The position numbers and the translations under genes were made by a program. A stretch of 64,000 nt of DNA, from the NCBI GenBank assembly GCA_008711295.1, contig VUYV01000061.1:2827731-2891730 (forward strand), given 5' to 3'. Origin of the DNA: Anarhynchus alexandrinus. Lineage: Eukaryota > Chordata > Aves > Charadriiformes > Charadriidae. Below, in pieces: positions 34,401 to 49,400 of this stretch. Within the stretch, counting starts at the first letter, position 1. Each line of letters starts with the position of its first letter. The notes below the pieces were generated by a model. It saw nothing but the letters and a program-made list of their open reading frames with translations, ran no database searches and was not told where the DNA came from.

Positions 34401-37400
34401 CAAGACTAGCGTTTAGGCCAGGAATGTGTTTTTTAAAGGAGTTGTATTTAGACTAGATGTTTCCTGGAGGCTGTAGACTGTTATATATCTGAATGGTTTC
34501 TGTCTGTGGTTAGTAGTCTCTGATGCATTGTATTTGTTGACTTTTGCATATAACTTTGACTTCTGAACTTCATAGTATCAGCAAGATCTGCGATACGCCT
34601 GTGAAAACCTAGTCAGATACAAAGAACCATTCATGTGTCTAAATGAACATCTCAAGCTGAGTCTGAAAAGCATACAAGAAGAGGTAATTTGATAATTTTT
34701 CTTTTTTTCCTCCTCAGGTTACCTGTATTCCTCCATTCCTTTACCTGAAATTCTTTCCTAGCCAGAACTGCGGGCTCTCTTTCCTTATCCTGACGTGACA
34801 CCCTGAGTCTGAGAAGGTCTCATTCGTGCCTACTCTTCTTCACAGCAACTTGAAGCTGTTTCTTTCTTTAAATTTCACTAAAGTAGGATGGTTCAGCTGG
34901 AAGCTGCTCAGTGGGATGCCACTTAAGGGATTGTTCCCATCTTGGTGACTGCCTTTATCTTGTAGAAGACGGGAACCAGCCCATTCAGCACAAAACACTA
35001 TCTGTGGCATAAAGCTACCCTTAGCCACCTGGGGGGCTGTGGCTACTACCCTCCAGGCGCACTGTGGCCATTGCCTCACCCTCACAGCAGCAGCTGGCTC
35101 CTGAGGGTAGGGTGCAGGAGGGTATGTTCAGCAGCAGCGGGCAAGAGTCTGTGCTGCTGCCAGCAGCAACCTCGTCTGTAGAGACATCTCAAAATCTAAA
35201 CCTCCCTGTTACAGCTGCCAAGGCTTGCGCATTCTGCTAACTATCACAATCTGTGTATCTTTTTTTTCAGAGCTTGATTACAGTTGCAAGGTCTGCTCTT
35301 GCATGATTAAAGCAATGGATTCATTACTCCCGTTTTAAAATACTTTAACCTTAAAAATTTGGTATTTTTAAGTATATATTTTACCTTTAGTGCCTAATAT
35401 ACCCCTGCCATTTTTGTGAGTGTTAAGTTACACTGCAGTTTTGTGACCGTACTTCTGCTCCTGTCAAGTACATGACAAAAAAGAGCTATTTTTACTAATG
35501 ATGTGCACTTTTCCTCCTGTAGTTTTCACATCCTTTTTTCCCCTTCTCTGGAACTCTGTAAAGATAAGACTTGTAGTTGTTTGTAGTTTTTATTATAGCT
35601 GTCATTTGTGCTATTCATAATGTTATGACTACAGGTTCATCAGACCGTCCAGCTGTTGAAAAAACTGTGGCCTAAAGGATCTGACATTCGGCGTGTGGTC
35701 TGTGTTCTTGCTTGTGCCGTGGGATTAAAAATATACAGCAACATGTTGAAAAATTCAAATACTTCCATGGGAGCAAAGACAAAGCAATCAGCAAGAGTAA
35801 GGATTTTTTTAATATCTTTTCAGCACAGTGACCATAAACATTTTGCTAACAGGAGAGATGGCTGTCCTTCTAGATCCCAAGCTGAAGAGAGACCTAGCTG
35901 CTTCCTTTGTGACTGTACTCTGGAAGTGGTCTGGTTCAGATAATTACTGTGGCCACAGGTTTTTCAAAGGACCATGGTCTCTCTGTGGGTGGCACTGTGC
36001 TCCTTGCTGCCATGGCTGTTCCTGGGGAAAGTTTTACCTTAAGAGCAATTACTTCTGTAGGAAGTTTTACCTTAGAAGGTAGTTGTGCTTGTTATTTTTC
36101 TTTTCCTAACATTCCCAACATTCAGTGGCATTTTTACAGAAGAATACACTTTTCCTCAAGTTAGCAAGACATTTAAGAAAAAAGGCCTCTTTCTAGATGC
36201 GGTCATGACATTGTTTTTGTGACCGTACTACAAGCCTTATATTTTCATCAAGTTAACACAGATGCAATATATCAGTAATATTTTGAGACACATATTCAGT
36301 GGACTACAGGATAGCTATGAGTGGTTAGCACAGCTGTATTTCTGTACACACTTTTTGCTGTGCAGTTGAGAAAAGAGCATAGGCCTATATCTAGATAATA
36401 ACTTTTCCTCTTAAAATAATAACATTTCTAGCCAGACACACTGACAATCGTTTTTAAGTTTTGTCTTGATTTTCATAGTCATATTCTTTTCAGAAAAGAG
36501 ATTTTTCTTTTTTTACATTATAACTGATCTGCATCTACCAGCACTACAAGAATGTTCATTTTGAAGTAAGTGTATCCACAAGCAATTGCAATGCACAAAT
36601 TGTTTAAATAGATCAGAATTAATAGCTGCTTTAACAAAGTGCAAACCACTGAATGAAGTAGAAGCGAGCACAATTATTTTGCTGAAGGACGTGGTCAACT
36701 TTTTATCTGTCATTTCTCATCAGGGAAGAAGTAAACCCCTATCTCAAGAACAAGCAGCTGACCTCTGCAGAATGCAATGTCTTACAGTCGCCTTTCTTCT
36801 TCATATGCCTCTTTCACAGAGAGCTCAGATTAGGATCATGAAATCGTGCTGGACTAAGCAAGTTTTACCATTAATAAAGATGGTATGTGTAGCACTGTCT
36901 TACTTCCCCTGTCATCAGGTGCAATTGTTATTTCAGTTTTCATTTTCCTTTATATGCTACTTTAGTCATCTGATGAAATCAAAGAACGTAATGTACCTGC
37001 TGCAGACAAACCTTATGGTTCATGAATCTTGTGAACCACAAGTCAGTGGGGCTAGGAGAAGATTTGGAGCAATAATCTCTATACTTGACCGCTTCTTAGA
37101 CTTCTCCAGTTAGCCAGCGTTAGTTTTAGAGTACTGGGCTAGATGGACCTTTTGGTCTCATCCAGTATGGCAAGTTTGATGGCAAGCTTTTTTGTTGTTT
37201 AATGTTGGTTATTACAGTCAAGGAGAACAGTGAAGGCAGTTTCCTGATCACAGAGAAGTTAGGTAACGGTGTGTTATTTTTCATGTCAATAAAACCTGTG
37301 GTAGTTAACCTTGCTTTGGAGATTCTTTGATCCCTCCACATGAGAAGGTGCTCCGTAAGAATTAATTGTTTGCTTTATTTTAACAGCAACAGTTGTGTAC

Positions 37401-40400
37401 GCATTTTTCTCTGACACAGCTAAGTGATACAAATGGTTGGAAGTTGGATTTAACTTACCTGCCTGACTTAAATGATGATTCACTGCTCAGAAATATAGCA
37501 CATTACTATGAGGTCGAATACACTAAAGGTATTTATCTTTGTTGAACAGTTTGCTTTCTTACATTTCCAACTTTATTAAGCTGCAAAACGAGAATGAAAC
37601 TGCTTGTACAAGCAGAAATGAGCACAATTTTCTAATTACCCATATAATACATACATTTTATGGAATAATAGGGAAACCTTTTTCTCTAGCCAAGTCTAGA
37701 AAAGTGTCTTTCACCAGTACTCATTCAGAATTCTTTACTATGTCATATCTTTGATGTACCACCTTTACTTACGCAAAGAACGAGTGATACAGCATAGGTC
37801 GTAAGAGCTCTGTGTCACTGTTATTGGGCATCCTCAACCATTTGGGTTTTAGCCAGTTTTCTATCCATTTCATTTTGTCTTGGTGCAACGCAGTCAGAAT
37901 GGAAACTAGCTTTGATCCCTAATCTTACTGAGGCATGGGTAATATTTTTAATTTCAAATGAGATCGATTCAGACAAAATCATGTATTTTCTTACAAATAC
38001 ATGAATTGGGAGCTGGAGCTTTAAGAACACCATTGGATATGTTAAGATTCACAAAAAAGTTACAAAAGCTGACAGAGCAAGAAAATATGGGAAAAGATTT
38101 GTAGCAAATGTTTTCTCAGAGTAATTCTGTTTATCTGAAATGCTCTGCCATGGGTCTATCTGTCTGATAGTAAACCAGAACACTTTCTTTATGAGTCTAG
38201 TCACTAGGTGTCCTGTATGTACCTCCATAAAGGAATTGTAGAGGAATTTTTGAAGGAAATATATATTAGGAATATGAAACATTTATTTTTATTTTTATAA
38301 TGATACCTATTATTGGTCACTAAAGAAAATTCCCAACTCAAGATCCTACCCTGCAGGAAGTGAAGGTGAGAACTCTTCTTTAGCTGTGGAGCTTGCAAAG
38401 TTCCACAGGCAGTCTAAATCTGGTGTTCCTTTGAAAATACATCTTCTCAGTACATTTAGTTATTTATACCCTGGGCTATTAAAAACGGAACGTACAACTT
38501 TCTAACCTAATTTCTTGTAATGACCAAAGACCTTGGATAGGGCTGATGTCTTTGTGCCTGATGTTGCATAGGTGAATAGGAGGTTCTGTTTGTGGAGACT
38601 TTTAATTTTAAGCTCTTTTTTTTTAATTATTTTTATCTTTTTTTCTTTCTTCCCTCTCTGTGCAGGATTAGAGTTCAAAAAGGAATTGGGGAAAGAAATG
38701 GAGAATGAATACCGATGCTTATGGGACACTGTAACAAAATTGGCTGCGAAATACAGTTTTGGAGATGCTTTCCCAATACGAAAGACTTCCCAACTATTTC
38801 TTGAACAGGAACAGACATTATTTAGAGGTACTGACAACTCCACAAATTAGAGAGTTAGAAGCATGATCTTCATTACTATCACTAAAAGTTCTAGGAGTAG
38901 TGATCTGATTTTACCCTGATCACAAATCTAATCCATGCTTTATGGATCCTCTCCTCCTTCCATTCGACCTCCTAGCAAAATGTGAAGCTGATGCCAAAAT
39001 AATTCTGACCAGGCCTTATGAGTGAAATTCTGACTCCACTGTAGACAGCACAAGTATTGTTATTGACTTCAGTAGGAATTTGGTTTAGTTCCATAATTGC
39101 TAGCCCAAATCTATTGTCTGTATTGTAAAAAACATTATAATTAGTATAATACAAATAATAGTAAAAAGTGTAATAAGTACTCATAATTAAAGTAATGATT
39201 ATGCTGCAGGAAGACTGTCTCTGAAGAACATCTTTGTTGACATAGGGTTATGCAGGTATTGGGTATGGGAGCAGCAAATTAAGTGAAATATGGAATTATT
39301 GCCCTAATGGTAGAGAGACCAGCCATCACTGTAGCTCACATTGCAGTCCTTGTAGGCTCTAGAAATGTGACTTGCCCATAAGAGTCTTAAATTACACCAT
39401 CATCATGTTTAGTAGCCCGTAATTGGGGAAATGCATGGTTGGCTCAGAGATTATTTGTTTTCTTCCCTCACTTACAAGACCTGTTTTGAATATCTGAAAG
39501 TGGGTAGATATTTTTGCCTGATATCCGACATTTCTTGAAAACCAGTTTTTTTACAACCTTCAAATGTTTATTTTAAACCTATCAAATTGTATAAATCTTT
39601 AGAAGAGACAGTTGGAAAGAAATTCAGTAAAGGCTGGAATGTAATTCTACTTAAGTTTGCGAGTGTTCTTCAGCTGATTTCAAAGACATGAAGTGGGCAA
39701 AGTGGGCAAGTGGGCAAAAAAAGACAGTTTATTTGTTGTCTGTGGGATATTAAGGCGTCTTCTGGCACGGCATTTGTGTTGCCCATTTCTGTATCTCCTT
39801 TTGTATCTCTCAAAGACTGAAGTTGGGACTAGACTTCAAATGTGGGAAGGATACGCAAGGATTACGTGTCATCTTCAGTCATCTAACATAAATGCAGTTG
39901 AAAGTGCATATTTATGGAATCAGTGCAGGAAAGCAGATACCTGTGAGATGGGATGGGTTGTAGCATTCAAAAAGTTAGCATAGGTGCCTAAAATGGATTA
40001 TGACGATATCTAGGCAGGAAGCCATAGTGATGTCTGCTTCATTATTCTTCTCATGCTTGAGAAGAAACAGAAAAAGGGGAACTTGTGAACTGCTGCTTAC
40101 TTTTAGCAAATTTCACTTTAAAGAATTTCATTTATAATGTAATGACAGAATTTTCAAGTATGGTATGCAATTACATATATTCTTAATTAAACAATATTAA
40201 TTATTTTTTACACTGTAAAGATTATGAAGAAGAAATTCCTAACATTGGACTTATCTCAGTGAAATCTGATCTTGTTGAAAATTATGCTGGAGATGTTTTG
40301 AAAGACCTACCTGTTTTAGAAAGGTACATATATGAGTTTTATTCTAATGAAATAACATTATATGGGCTTATTTTCTACTCCCCTGCACTTTACAGCTGTA

Positions 40401-43400
40401 TTATGTTCAATTTTTACAAATGTAGAAGTGCTTTTTCTATGACTGGGTAAAATTTCACATTTACACATAGTGGTGTAAATATTAACAGAAAGTTCAGAAC
40501 AAGAATGGGTAAGAGTCAACATATCTGTATTTTCTGATACTGTTATTTGTTTGCATTATAATCTTTGATTCTTATCCTACATTCTGGAACTGTTTTTCTA
40601 AATGTACGGTTTGTATTTGAAAGGCCTTATCGTAAGTTGCAAAGCTCAGATTGATTTCAGGAAAAGAAAAACATTGAATAAAAACACTGAAAAAAAAGCA
40701 AGAAGAGATTATTCTTTACATTTGCTCTGCTACTTGTGAAAGTGAGTTCTGTGCAGTGCAATGAGTATTTTTTAGCCAGTGTATGAGTTATGTGATTAAT
40801 CGGTATGAAAATAAATGGAAAAAATGGGGTTTTACTTTGTTAGTAATTCTTTCTGAAAAACTGAGGCTATCATCTTGATGCGCTATATCTGGAGTAGAAT
40901 TAAACCCTATGTTGGTTTTCTGCCATAGTAAAATTGTGTTTTGATAATTACCCAGTTTTTTGAATGTTCAAAACATTCATGTTTCATTAGAGATGCCAGA
41001 AAATGCTTTTAATTTCTGCCTGTTTAATGTTTGTATATTTCAGCAATGATCCTGCAATTACTTCACTTATTAAATACAAGGAATTTGATGAGCTTCGTCA
41101 CTGGCATTCTGGCAGACCTTTGACTGAGGAATATGAACGAGTACCGTCCAATGCTGATGGTAAAGCAGAAAGCCCACGTCTGTTTTGGATACAACAGTAT
41201 TGTAAATGTTATCGTGGTTTTGGAGGACTTCTTATTTCAGAAAATATTTGCAGCTGTATAAATACTTGCCAAACTAGAGATACTGCAATAGCTAAATTAA
41301 ACTGACGTGCCTGTGCTTTATTTATATTCATTGTGTATAATCTTAAATAGTTCTAACGAGTATAACAGAATGAGCACTTGTGGTCAGATGTTCATGATAC
41401 AGTCCCTTTTGCTTGCAAAGTGCTTCACAGATTTATATAAGCAAACTGTATGTACATGTGCAGTTTAATGTTTAAATATATAGTTTGGATAATGCTTGAT
41501 AAGCACAACCATACATGTGCAAAATCTGTTTGGAAGTTTGCACAGTGCACACATAGCCAATCTTATCTTCTGAGAACAGAATTAAAATAAGAAGTAAAAT
41601 AAGTTGTTGTGGTTTAACCCCAGGTGGCAATTAAGCACCATGCAGCCGCTTGCTCACTCCCCCCTGCCCCGGTGGGTGGGGGAGAGAATCAGAAGAGTGA
41701 AAGTGAGAAAACCTGTCAGTGAGATAAAGACATTTTAATAGGTAAAGCAAAAACTGCATGCAAACAAAGCAATATGAGGAATTCATTCACTACCCATTGG
41801 CAGGTATGTGTTTAGAGCCATCTACAGGTAAGCAGGGCTCCATCATGTGTAACAGTTACTTGGGAAGACAGACGCCATCACTCCAAACATTCCCCACCCT
41901 GGCTTCTTTCCCATACTTTTATTGCTGAGCATGATGTCATATAGTATGGAATATCCCTTTGGTCATTTGGGGTCAGCTGTCCCAGCTGTATCCCCTCCCA
42001 ACTTCTTGTGCGTCCTCAGCCTACTTGCTGGCAGGGTGGTGTGAGAAGCAGAAAAGGCCTTGACTCTGTGTAAGCACTGCTCAGCAAAAACTAAACATCC
42101 CTGTGCTATCACCACTGTTTTCATCACAAACCCAAAACATAGCCCCATACAAGCTACTATGAAGAAATTTAACTCTATCCCACTGAAACCAGCACAGAAG
42201 TAAACAAAAGGTTTTTTGTGTCATAATTCTTGATGTTATGCATTATAGTTCCCTGTATGATTTTTTCTGGTTTGAGATACTAAGGAAAATAGACCATGGA
42301 CTTAGTTTTGGTCTTAGATTTGCATATTTACATGAAATGAAGTGTACGATACTGTGGGTACCAGCAAGTACACAAAACTTTCAAAGACGTTCCCCTCGTC
42401 TGTTGCATCATACAGTGAATTAAACTGAAAAACCTACCAAGACTTGAGAAGTCATGGATTACTGTTGGTACTTCCAGTGTTGCTTATGGTTTTCATTTAG
42501 TGACTTAGAAATGTTTCCCGAGTGAGTGTTTGCACCATTTGACCTATGAAACGAGGCTTCCATCTGCTCATCTTTCTGACTGGATGATTTTTTGCGTTAT
42601 TCTGTGCACTGTGATTTCAATGGGAAGTTTGCAGAGTGTAATCTGCAGAATAGTAGCTAGAGCACCTTCCATAATTTTGGAGTTGAAGGTTTATGTCCAC
42701 TTCAGTTGAAGAGAGGGCCCTCTCTCTTCTGTGCCTTGCATGAATACTCTGAATGCTGACATGTGTCGTCTCAGTCTTTCTTGCGAAAAACAGAAAGATC
42801 TTCCAAAGTGGGTCTTCACACTCAGAAACTGACTCATTGTTTTGATTTTAGAGCAGAGAGAAATACCTAGGCTTGAGTGTGGAAGTATCCATGTGCTTAG
42901 TTCAGTATCTTCTGTTGGCTAGCATAAGTGTTCTTCCAGAAGCTTTATTTATTTATGTTCTGATGACAGACTCTTGTTTTCATGGGGAAGAGGTTTCTTT
43001 CTGATCATCTGAATTGCCTTTGGAAGACACCTGCCTATTTTCATGGACTGTGTAAGAAGCCTAGGCATTTTGCTCAATTATAATTTCTTTCCAGGCATCC
43101 TGCTTGTTAAGTTTTCCAGTATTGTTAATGTGTGCCTAAAGTAGTTTGAATTTCAGTCTATTGCCTATCTCTCAGATAATTCAAAGTACTGTTGGATTTC
43201 AGTGAGTCTTAGTAGCCAGCCTCTTTCAAAATGTGATTTTGGTCTTTAGGTCAATGAGGAATTTTTAGGAAATTTATCCATTACCCATGTGTCTTTTCTT
43301 GGAAATAAATTAGCCTGGAATTCTATCTATTCTAATTTTTTAACCAATTATATCTGTTTGCAGCAAAATCCAAACATCCAGAAGAAAGAAGACAAATACA

Positions 43401-46400
43401 AAAGTTACAGACTTTTCATCATTTTTATGGAAGCACTTTAGAAAATAGCACTTCAAAATTTATTGTATATCAAGAGGATGTGTCAGGGAATGATAGCGCT
43501 GCTGTCAAAAAGACACAAAAAAAGCATGTGAGTATGTTCAAATTGCTCTTTCCAAATCTTTTTTCTATTATCCAGGAAAGGATTTTTACTATATGAGTCC
43601 TACAGCTGAAGTTTTAACATTCTGAGTGTGCTAGTAAGTTCTCAGTTGAAGAAATGTAACTTGCCATTGTACTTCAAATTTAATTATCTAATTGGTAAAA
43701 GTATTTTTGTTCCTAGTTAGGAATAGTAATGAGTGATTACATTTTAACAGGCATAAGTAAATAAATAAAAAAAAAAAATGAACTCTGTAAAAGGTGATAA
43801 GTTTTGACTTATGGCCAGTATTATAATGTGGAGTGAAGGAAACTGGAGTTCATGAATTTAATTTTACTTTAAGAAACTATTGAGAAACACTGGAAAAAAC
43901 ATTATTCAGTTATTTATTTCCCTGCACTATTTGGAAACATTCTCTGTGAAAGATCCTGTAGATATTGCAATTAGTCCTAACTATGTGAACATTGTCAGAC
44001 ATCACAGGGTATGTAGCATGCACTTCCATACTCAGAACAATACTGAGCAATAATAATTTGAGTAATATTTCCTGTTTATGGAAACTCTATTATGGATAAC
44101 AGATTATTGCCTGTTGAATTACCTGTAAAAGTCTGTATATAAAATAACTTTGTTAACTTCAAGTAAGGTTGAACTCTTTATTTTATTTAGCTTACTGAAA
44201 AGCATCTCAATATGATCAGAATTACTATTACCCATGTAATAAATAAAAGCTTGAAATTTAACTTTCAGACATGTGCTATTTTATTTTTCCACATTTGTGC
44301 TTTTTTATGCTACTTGTGAAGCTTTACACTGACTTAAAATGAAGCTTAGGGCAGCTCTTTTGAGCAACGTATATTGGGATTCAGAAATTATACCTCCTTC
44401 AAAATGAAGTACAATTTTACACAATTCCCAAACCACAATGTATCAAACAGATAAATTGAAAACTATGATGTACATGCTGTGATTGAGTTTCTGGATTAGC
44501 TTTTTTTTAGATGATGCTTCCATACAGTGATGGCTAGTTCTAAATATCTTAATTTTATTGGATAGAAAAATAAAGCAGAAACAATTATAGAGGAAAACAC
44601 CAGGCGACGAAAAACTGAAGAAGAAAAGAAAGAACAGGAGCAATGGAAAGCCTTGCGTATACCAGCTGAAAAGGAAATAAAAGAAAATATGACTGTTGGA
44701 ATAAATAAATTGGAGAAGTTGCTCAAGACCCTTAAAAGTAAATCTGTGAAGTTCAGCATAGAAATGACAGGACTGTCTGCCTGTTTAGATGTGTGGAAGA
44801 AACACTGCAAAGAACAAGGTACGATAGCCAAATTCATGTTCAGTATTCAACTTCCACTCCCTTTAACGCAGATACTGAGTGACTTTGGACAGTCTCAGCT
44901 GGAATAAAGATGTGTAAATACAGCCCTGTTTCAGGAGAATGAAGGGTGCTTTTAAGTATTAACAGGCTCTGGTCCCCTTTTGCAGTTTCAAGATCCTTTG
45001 AGTCAGCCGTAAAGTATCCAGTGAAATGAGATTGTAGCTATCTGGCTTTGTAAATGCTGCATACATAAATAGTTTCTTCTATTGTATATATCTTCAGTGA
45101 TTATGTATCATGCACACTAAAATATATCTATATTGCAGTGGATTGTTTAATTAGCTGAGGTGGTCAGCTCATGGTGTGAATGATGACCATTTGCACAGAA
45201 ATCTGTGCTACCATGGTTAATGGCCTCCTGTTTCAGTAGAATTAACTTGATCAGTCCATACCCTCAGTCAGGAGGGTCTAAACACACTCTGCTCTAAATG
45301 TGTTGAGGACAGTTGTAAACATTGGAGTGAAATATGTTGCTAATAAGATCGAGTAACAAATGTGTGGGTCTGGAAGGTGAAATGGGGGAGCTCTGTTACT
45401 GCACAGATGTCAGAAGTATGAATTCCTTCTACAGCTGAGCATGCAGAAGCAGATAGAATTATTTGGGTGCTTGTTCTTCAATGGCACTCCCTGTAGAGGT
45501 CACAGGAGCATGCTTTGCCTTCTTCTAGTCGTTTTAAATAAAATTAATTTTTAAATTGTCATAAACGTGGTTAGACGGATAAGGTCTGTTCTAAAAATAC
45601 CTAATATCAGAAGACTCCCAATGATACAATCGGCTCTCAAATAACTGTAGGCTTCTTTTTAAAGGTGAGAAATCTAGAGATTTAAGCAAAGCTGTTGAAG
45701 TCATGAAGAGAATTCATGTCCTCCTTGAAAAATATCAAGATCTCTTGGAGAAACCACATCTACTAAAGCTGACCAAATATCTAAGACTTCTTGGATTTGA
45801 GAATTTGGCATGTTCTCTGTCTGGCCAGGTAACTTTAGAGACTGTAATGATTCTACTGTAACTGTATCTGTAGCTGAATATCTACACTGTCTTCTTAAGC
45901 ACTGAATAGTGCGTAGATCTATATTTTGAGCTCTGTATATGACCTTATTTTATTTTGTGTTGTCCCATAAGATTTGGAACTGTCTAGTTTTGCTTCAGAT
46001 ATTAATCTTTAGTTCCACAGATACATTTCTCTGCTTGATGGGAGGGCTAGCTGGCACAATACGCCACTTCCCCTTTAGTAAATAGAAGTTTATATGGCTG
46101 CAAAGCTACCCTTTGAAACATGGGTCACGATTAACTTGCTCTAGTTATGTCTGCCTTAGACATCTCTGAGAGGTACCTGCTGTTCAACTCATCACATCAG
46201 CTGAACTCTGCATGTTAAAAATAACTGTTAAAAGCTGCTCTCTAACAGGCCTAAATGTGCTACTTTAGAAAAGAAAATCTTTGAGACTGAAGAGGTGGAA
46301 GTAAACTATTCTGTTTGCTGTTATGGTATTACTGATCACCTCTGAAGGAAACAGTTTTGGGTACTGAATTGCTTGTCCTTGCTACCACAGCTGAGACCAC

Positions 46401-49400
46401 CAGTAGCTACACTGAATTTGGCTCTCAAGGAATTTCTTGAAGGATTGACTTTATGCTTTTCTGCATGTTAGCAACCTGCCCACCGGCTGATTTGATGTTA
46501 AGAGCATTTTGGTACCTTTGTGTGTAGATGGGATGTTATTAGGGAGAGGGGATGCTAAAATGTCTCTCAGGCAGAAGAGAGAGGATATAACTCACAGCCT
46601 GCAAAAGACGGAGTCCATAGCAAAAGGAAGGAAGATTACAGTGAACTGCAAAACCAGTATCAGTCACTTCAGTGTCTCACTTTTCAGGCATAGTAGAGTT
46701 AGGAATTTTTGGAAGCTTATTTCTGGAAAGCGTTTATCATCCTTCCTTGAGGATCAGGATTAAGAGGTGAGGGAGGAAGTGATTGTTTTGTAAGAAATTT
46801 TCTTCCCTCGAAGAGTGAGAATTATTTGTCTCTTTTTCCTATGTGAATTCAACTGGTGTCAAAATGATTGTTTGCTCTTGGCTACATAGTTATTGTAAGG
46901 GTGTTTCGTTCCCCAAATGAAGTATATTATATTTCAGGAAGCAGAATTGTAGGATCTGAGGATCTCAAAATGTCTGTTGTAAAGGTTTGTGGTGATAAAA
47001 GGAATACGTTGAGAAGTTTAATGTCTTGCTCAGCAGGGCTCTAGATCAGTCAGTGCATTTTGGACCTGCTTTGCAGCTCCTTGTTTCTGATTATTACTTT
47101 TGCAAAGTTGGGGGAATTTTAGAAATAACTAAAATTTTCAGGAATAGCTGAAGATACTTTCAAGAAATTGAAGTTGTGAAATCTCCATCCTTGGAGATAG
47201 TAAAAACTCAGCTGAACACAGCCCTGAGTGACCTGATCTAATTGCACCTGCTTTTACCAGTGAGTTGGATTAATTGACATCCAGACATCCCTGACAAGCT
47301 AAATCATTATGTGATTTTCTGATCTTCTGGTGTATGTTGTAACATGTAATGCTTTTCTGTACAGCTCTCAGGATCAGATGTTGTAACCAGACGTGTCCAT
47401 GAACATTAAATTTGATATGTTGTAGGGTATACAGGCATTGTTTAAAATTACTATGCTTTGCTGAATTTGGGATCACAGTCGGTCTATTCTGTTGAATTTC
47501 CTTTTGCAACTGTGATTCATTGCACAAGCGGTCAGGGCAGGCAGAAGAAAAGAGACATAAATACAGGATAAGAAGGCTCTAGCAGGCAGCAGCTTGAAGA
47601 GGCTGAGCTTTGCCTGCTAGCCAGTTTTGTTAGCTCTTCTGACAACAAAAACACCACTACCACCACCAGCTATGGAAGATGTATTATTTTTAGAACATAA
47701 TCTCCTTTGAAGAGATACAAGCGTAACCCTGACATAAGGTCATATGGTGTAGATTTCTGCAAGAAATTATTTAAAAATCACCTGCACTTTCATATGTTTT
47801 TCAAAGCTTGAAGATTTCCACAGAGCAAAAGATGTGCCATTTTCTTAATCTCTTGCTAGCTTTCAAACCAACTTGAATTTTCATTTGACCTTTTAGACAG
47901 GAGAAAGTACTGATCACACTATAAGCAAGTACGCTATCAAAGTGGGTCCAGCTCGCTTTCAGCTACAATACATGGATTATTACTTGCTCAGAGAAGAGAG
48001 AAATGATCCAGATCCCCGAGTGCAGCATTTCATACCAGACACATGGCAGGTAAGGAGACAAACCTTTTGCATAAAGTTAGTGGAAATAATCTTTGATTTT
48101 TTTTTTATTTATTTAAAAATACACATTATTATGCTACTTGTCAAAAATAGTGCTGTTTAACAATTTTAACTTTTTAACAAGTTTAACAAATTCAGTAGAT
48201 CATTTTGCACTGTATTCCATGTTCTTTCTACACTGAGAGCTTTTCTACAGAGAGCTTGGCCCAAGGAGTTCAACATAAGAAATGCCTAATCCATGGGATT
48301 GCACTACTTATTACCACATTTGATGGTGGTAATGCTCCATTTAGATAATCTCTGCCTGTTCATCCTCTGCTCATTTGTCCCTAGAGAGTTACCCATGGTA
48401 GCAGCTGAGAAATAACTTTTCTGTCTAAAGCAAAGTAAGTCTAACTCAGATTTTTTTTTTTTTTTAATTATTGGACTGGGAGCTGAATTTGCTGCTTTGC
48501 ATGTCCATATCTGCAAAATAGTCACTTGCTTGAAAAGCAACTTGGAATTTGGCATATATGCTGATAGAGAAAGACAGAGAAAGACAGAAAACAGAAACTA
48601 TTTCTGTTTCCTCTTCTGTACCCCTTCCCCCATCCTTTCACAGACCTATGTAAGGTGAGAGAGCATGGAGGAAGACAATAATAAGGAAGAAAACAGATTA
48701 ATAAACACTGTAAACTAGGAGCAGAAGAGGGATTTGGACAGTATTGATGTAACCTGTTCAAGGCCAGGCTGGATGGGGCTTTGAGCAACCCAGTCTAGTG
48801 GAAGGTGTCCCTGCCCATGGTAGGGGGATTGGAACTAGATGATCTTTAAGGTCCCTTCCAACTCTAACCATTCTATGATTCTGTGATGCTAACTATTATA
48901 ATGCAAGAAAAAAATACTGCCTTGTATAAAACAATGAAGTTTTGGGAACTAAATTATATGCTGCTGGGTTAACTGGCTTTATTTTTTAATTTGAAAATGT
49001 CCAGGTTTGGACTCAGAATGTTGTGGTATCAGTATCTCAGGCCAAATAATTGAAATAGACAAGTTACAATTTGTAGTTCCACTTTTTCCCACTAACAGTT
49101 TAAGAGAAAAGAATACAGTCATAAAATGACTAGATTAACTCTAATTTTCTGTAGTCTAAAATCTGTATATAAAGTCTACATGCAAAAATAAGAGATGTCG
49201 CAGAAAGAGCTGGTTTAGTCAATAAGAACATAAGACACTTTGAATAAGTAACTGTTTTTCTCTCAGCGAGAACTTCTTGATGCTGTAGATAATAATGAGT
49301 CCGCGGTGATTGTCGCTCCCACTTCGTCAGGAAAAACATATGCATCATACTATTGCATGGAAAAAGTTCTAAAAACAAGCAATGATGGAGTAGTTGTGTA

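Noticed and set aside
36586..36723. Open frame extending DDX60 exon 8 upstream by 46 codons
   Set aside because: The family alignment begins exactly after TCTCATCAG at 36,723. The upstream part matches nothing in DDX60, and exon 7 joins in phase at 36,724.
38502..38843. Minus-strand open frame of 113 codons opposite DDX60 exon 10
   Set aside because: It is the antisense shadow of a real exon plus low-complexity intron sequence.
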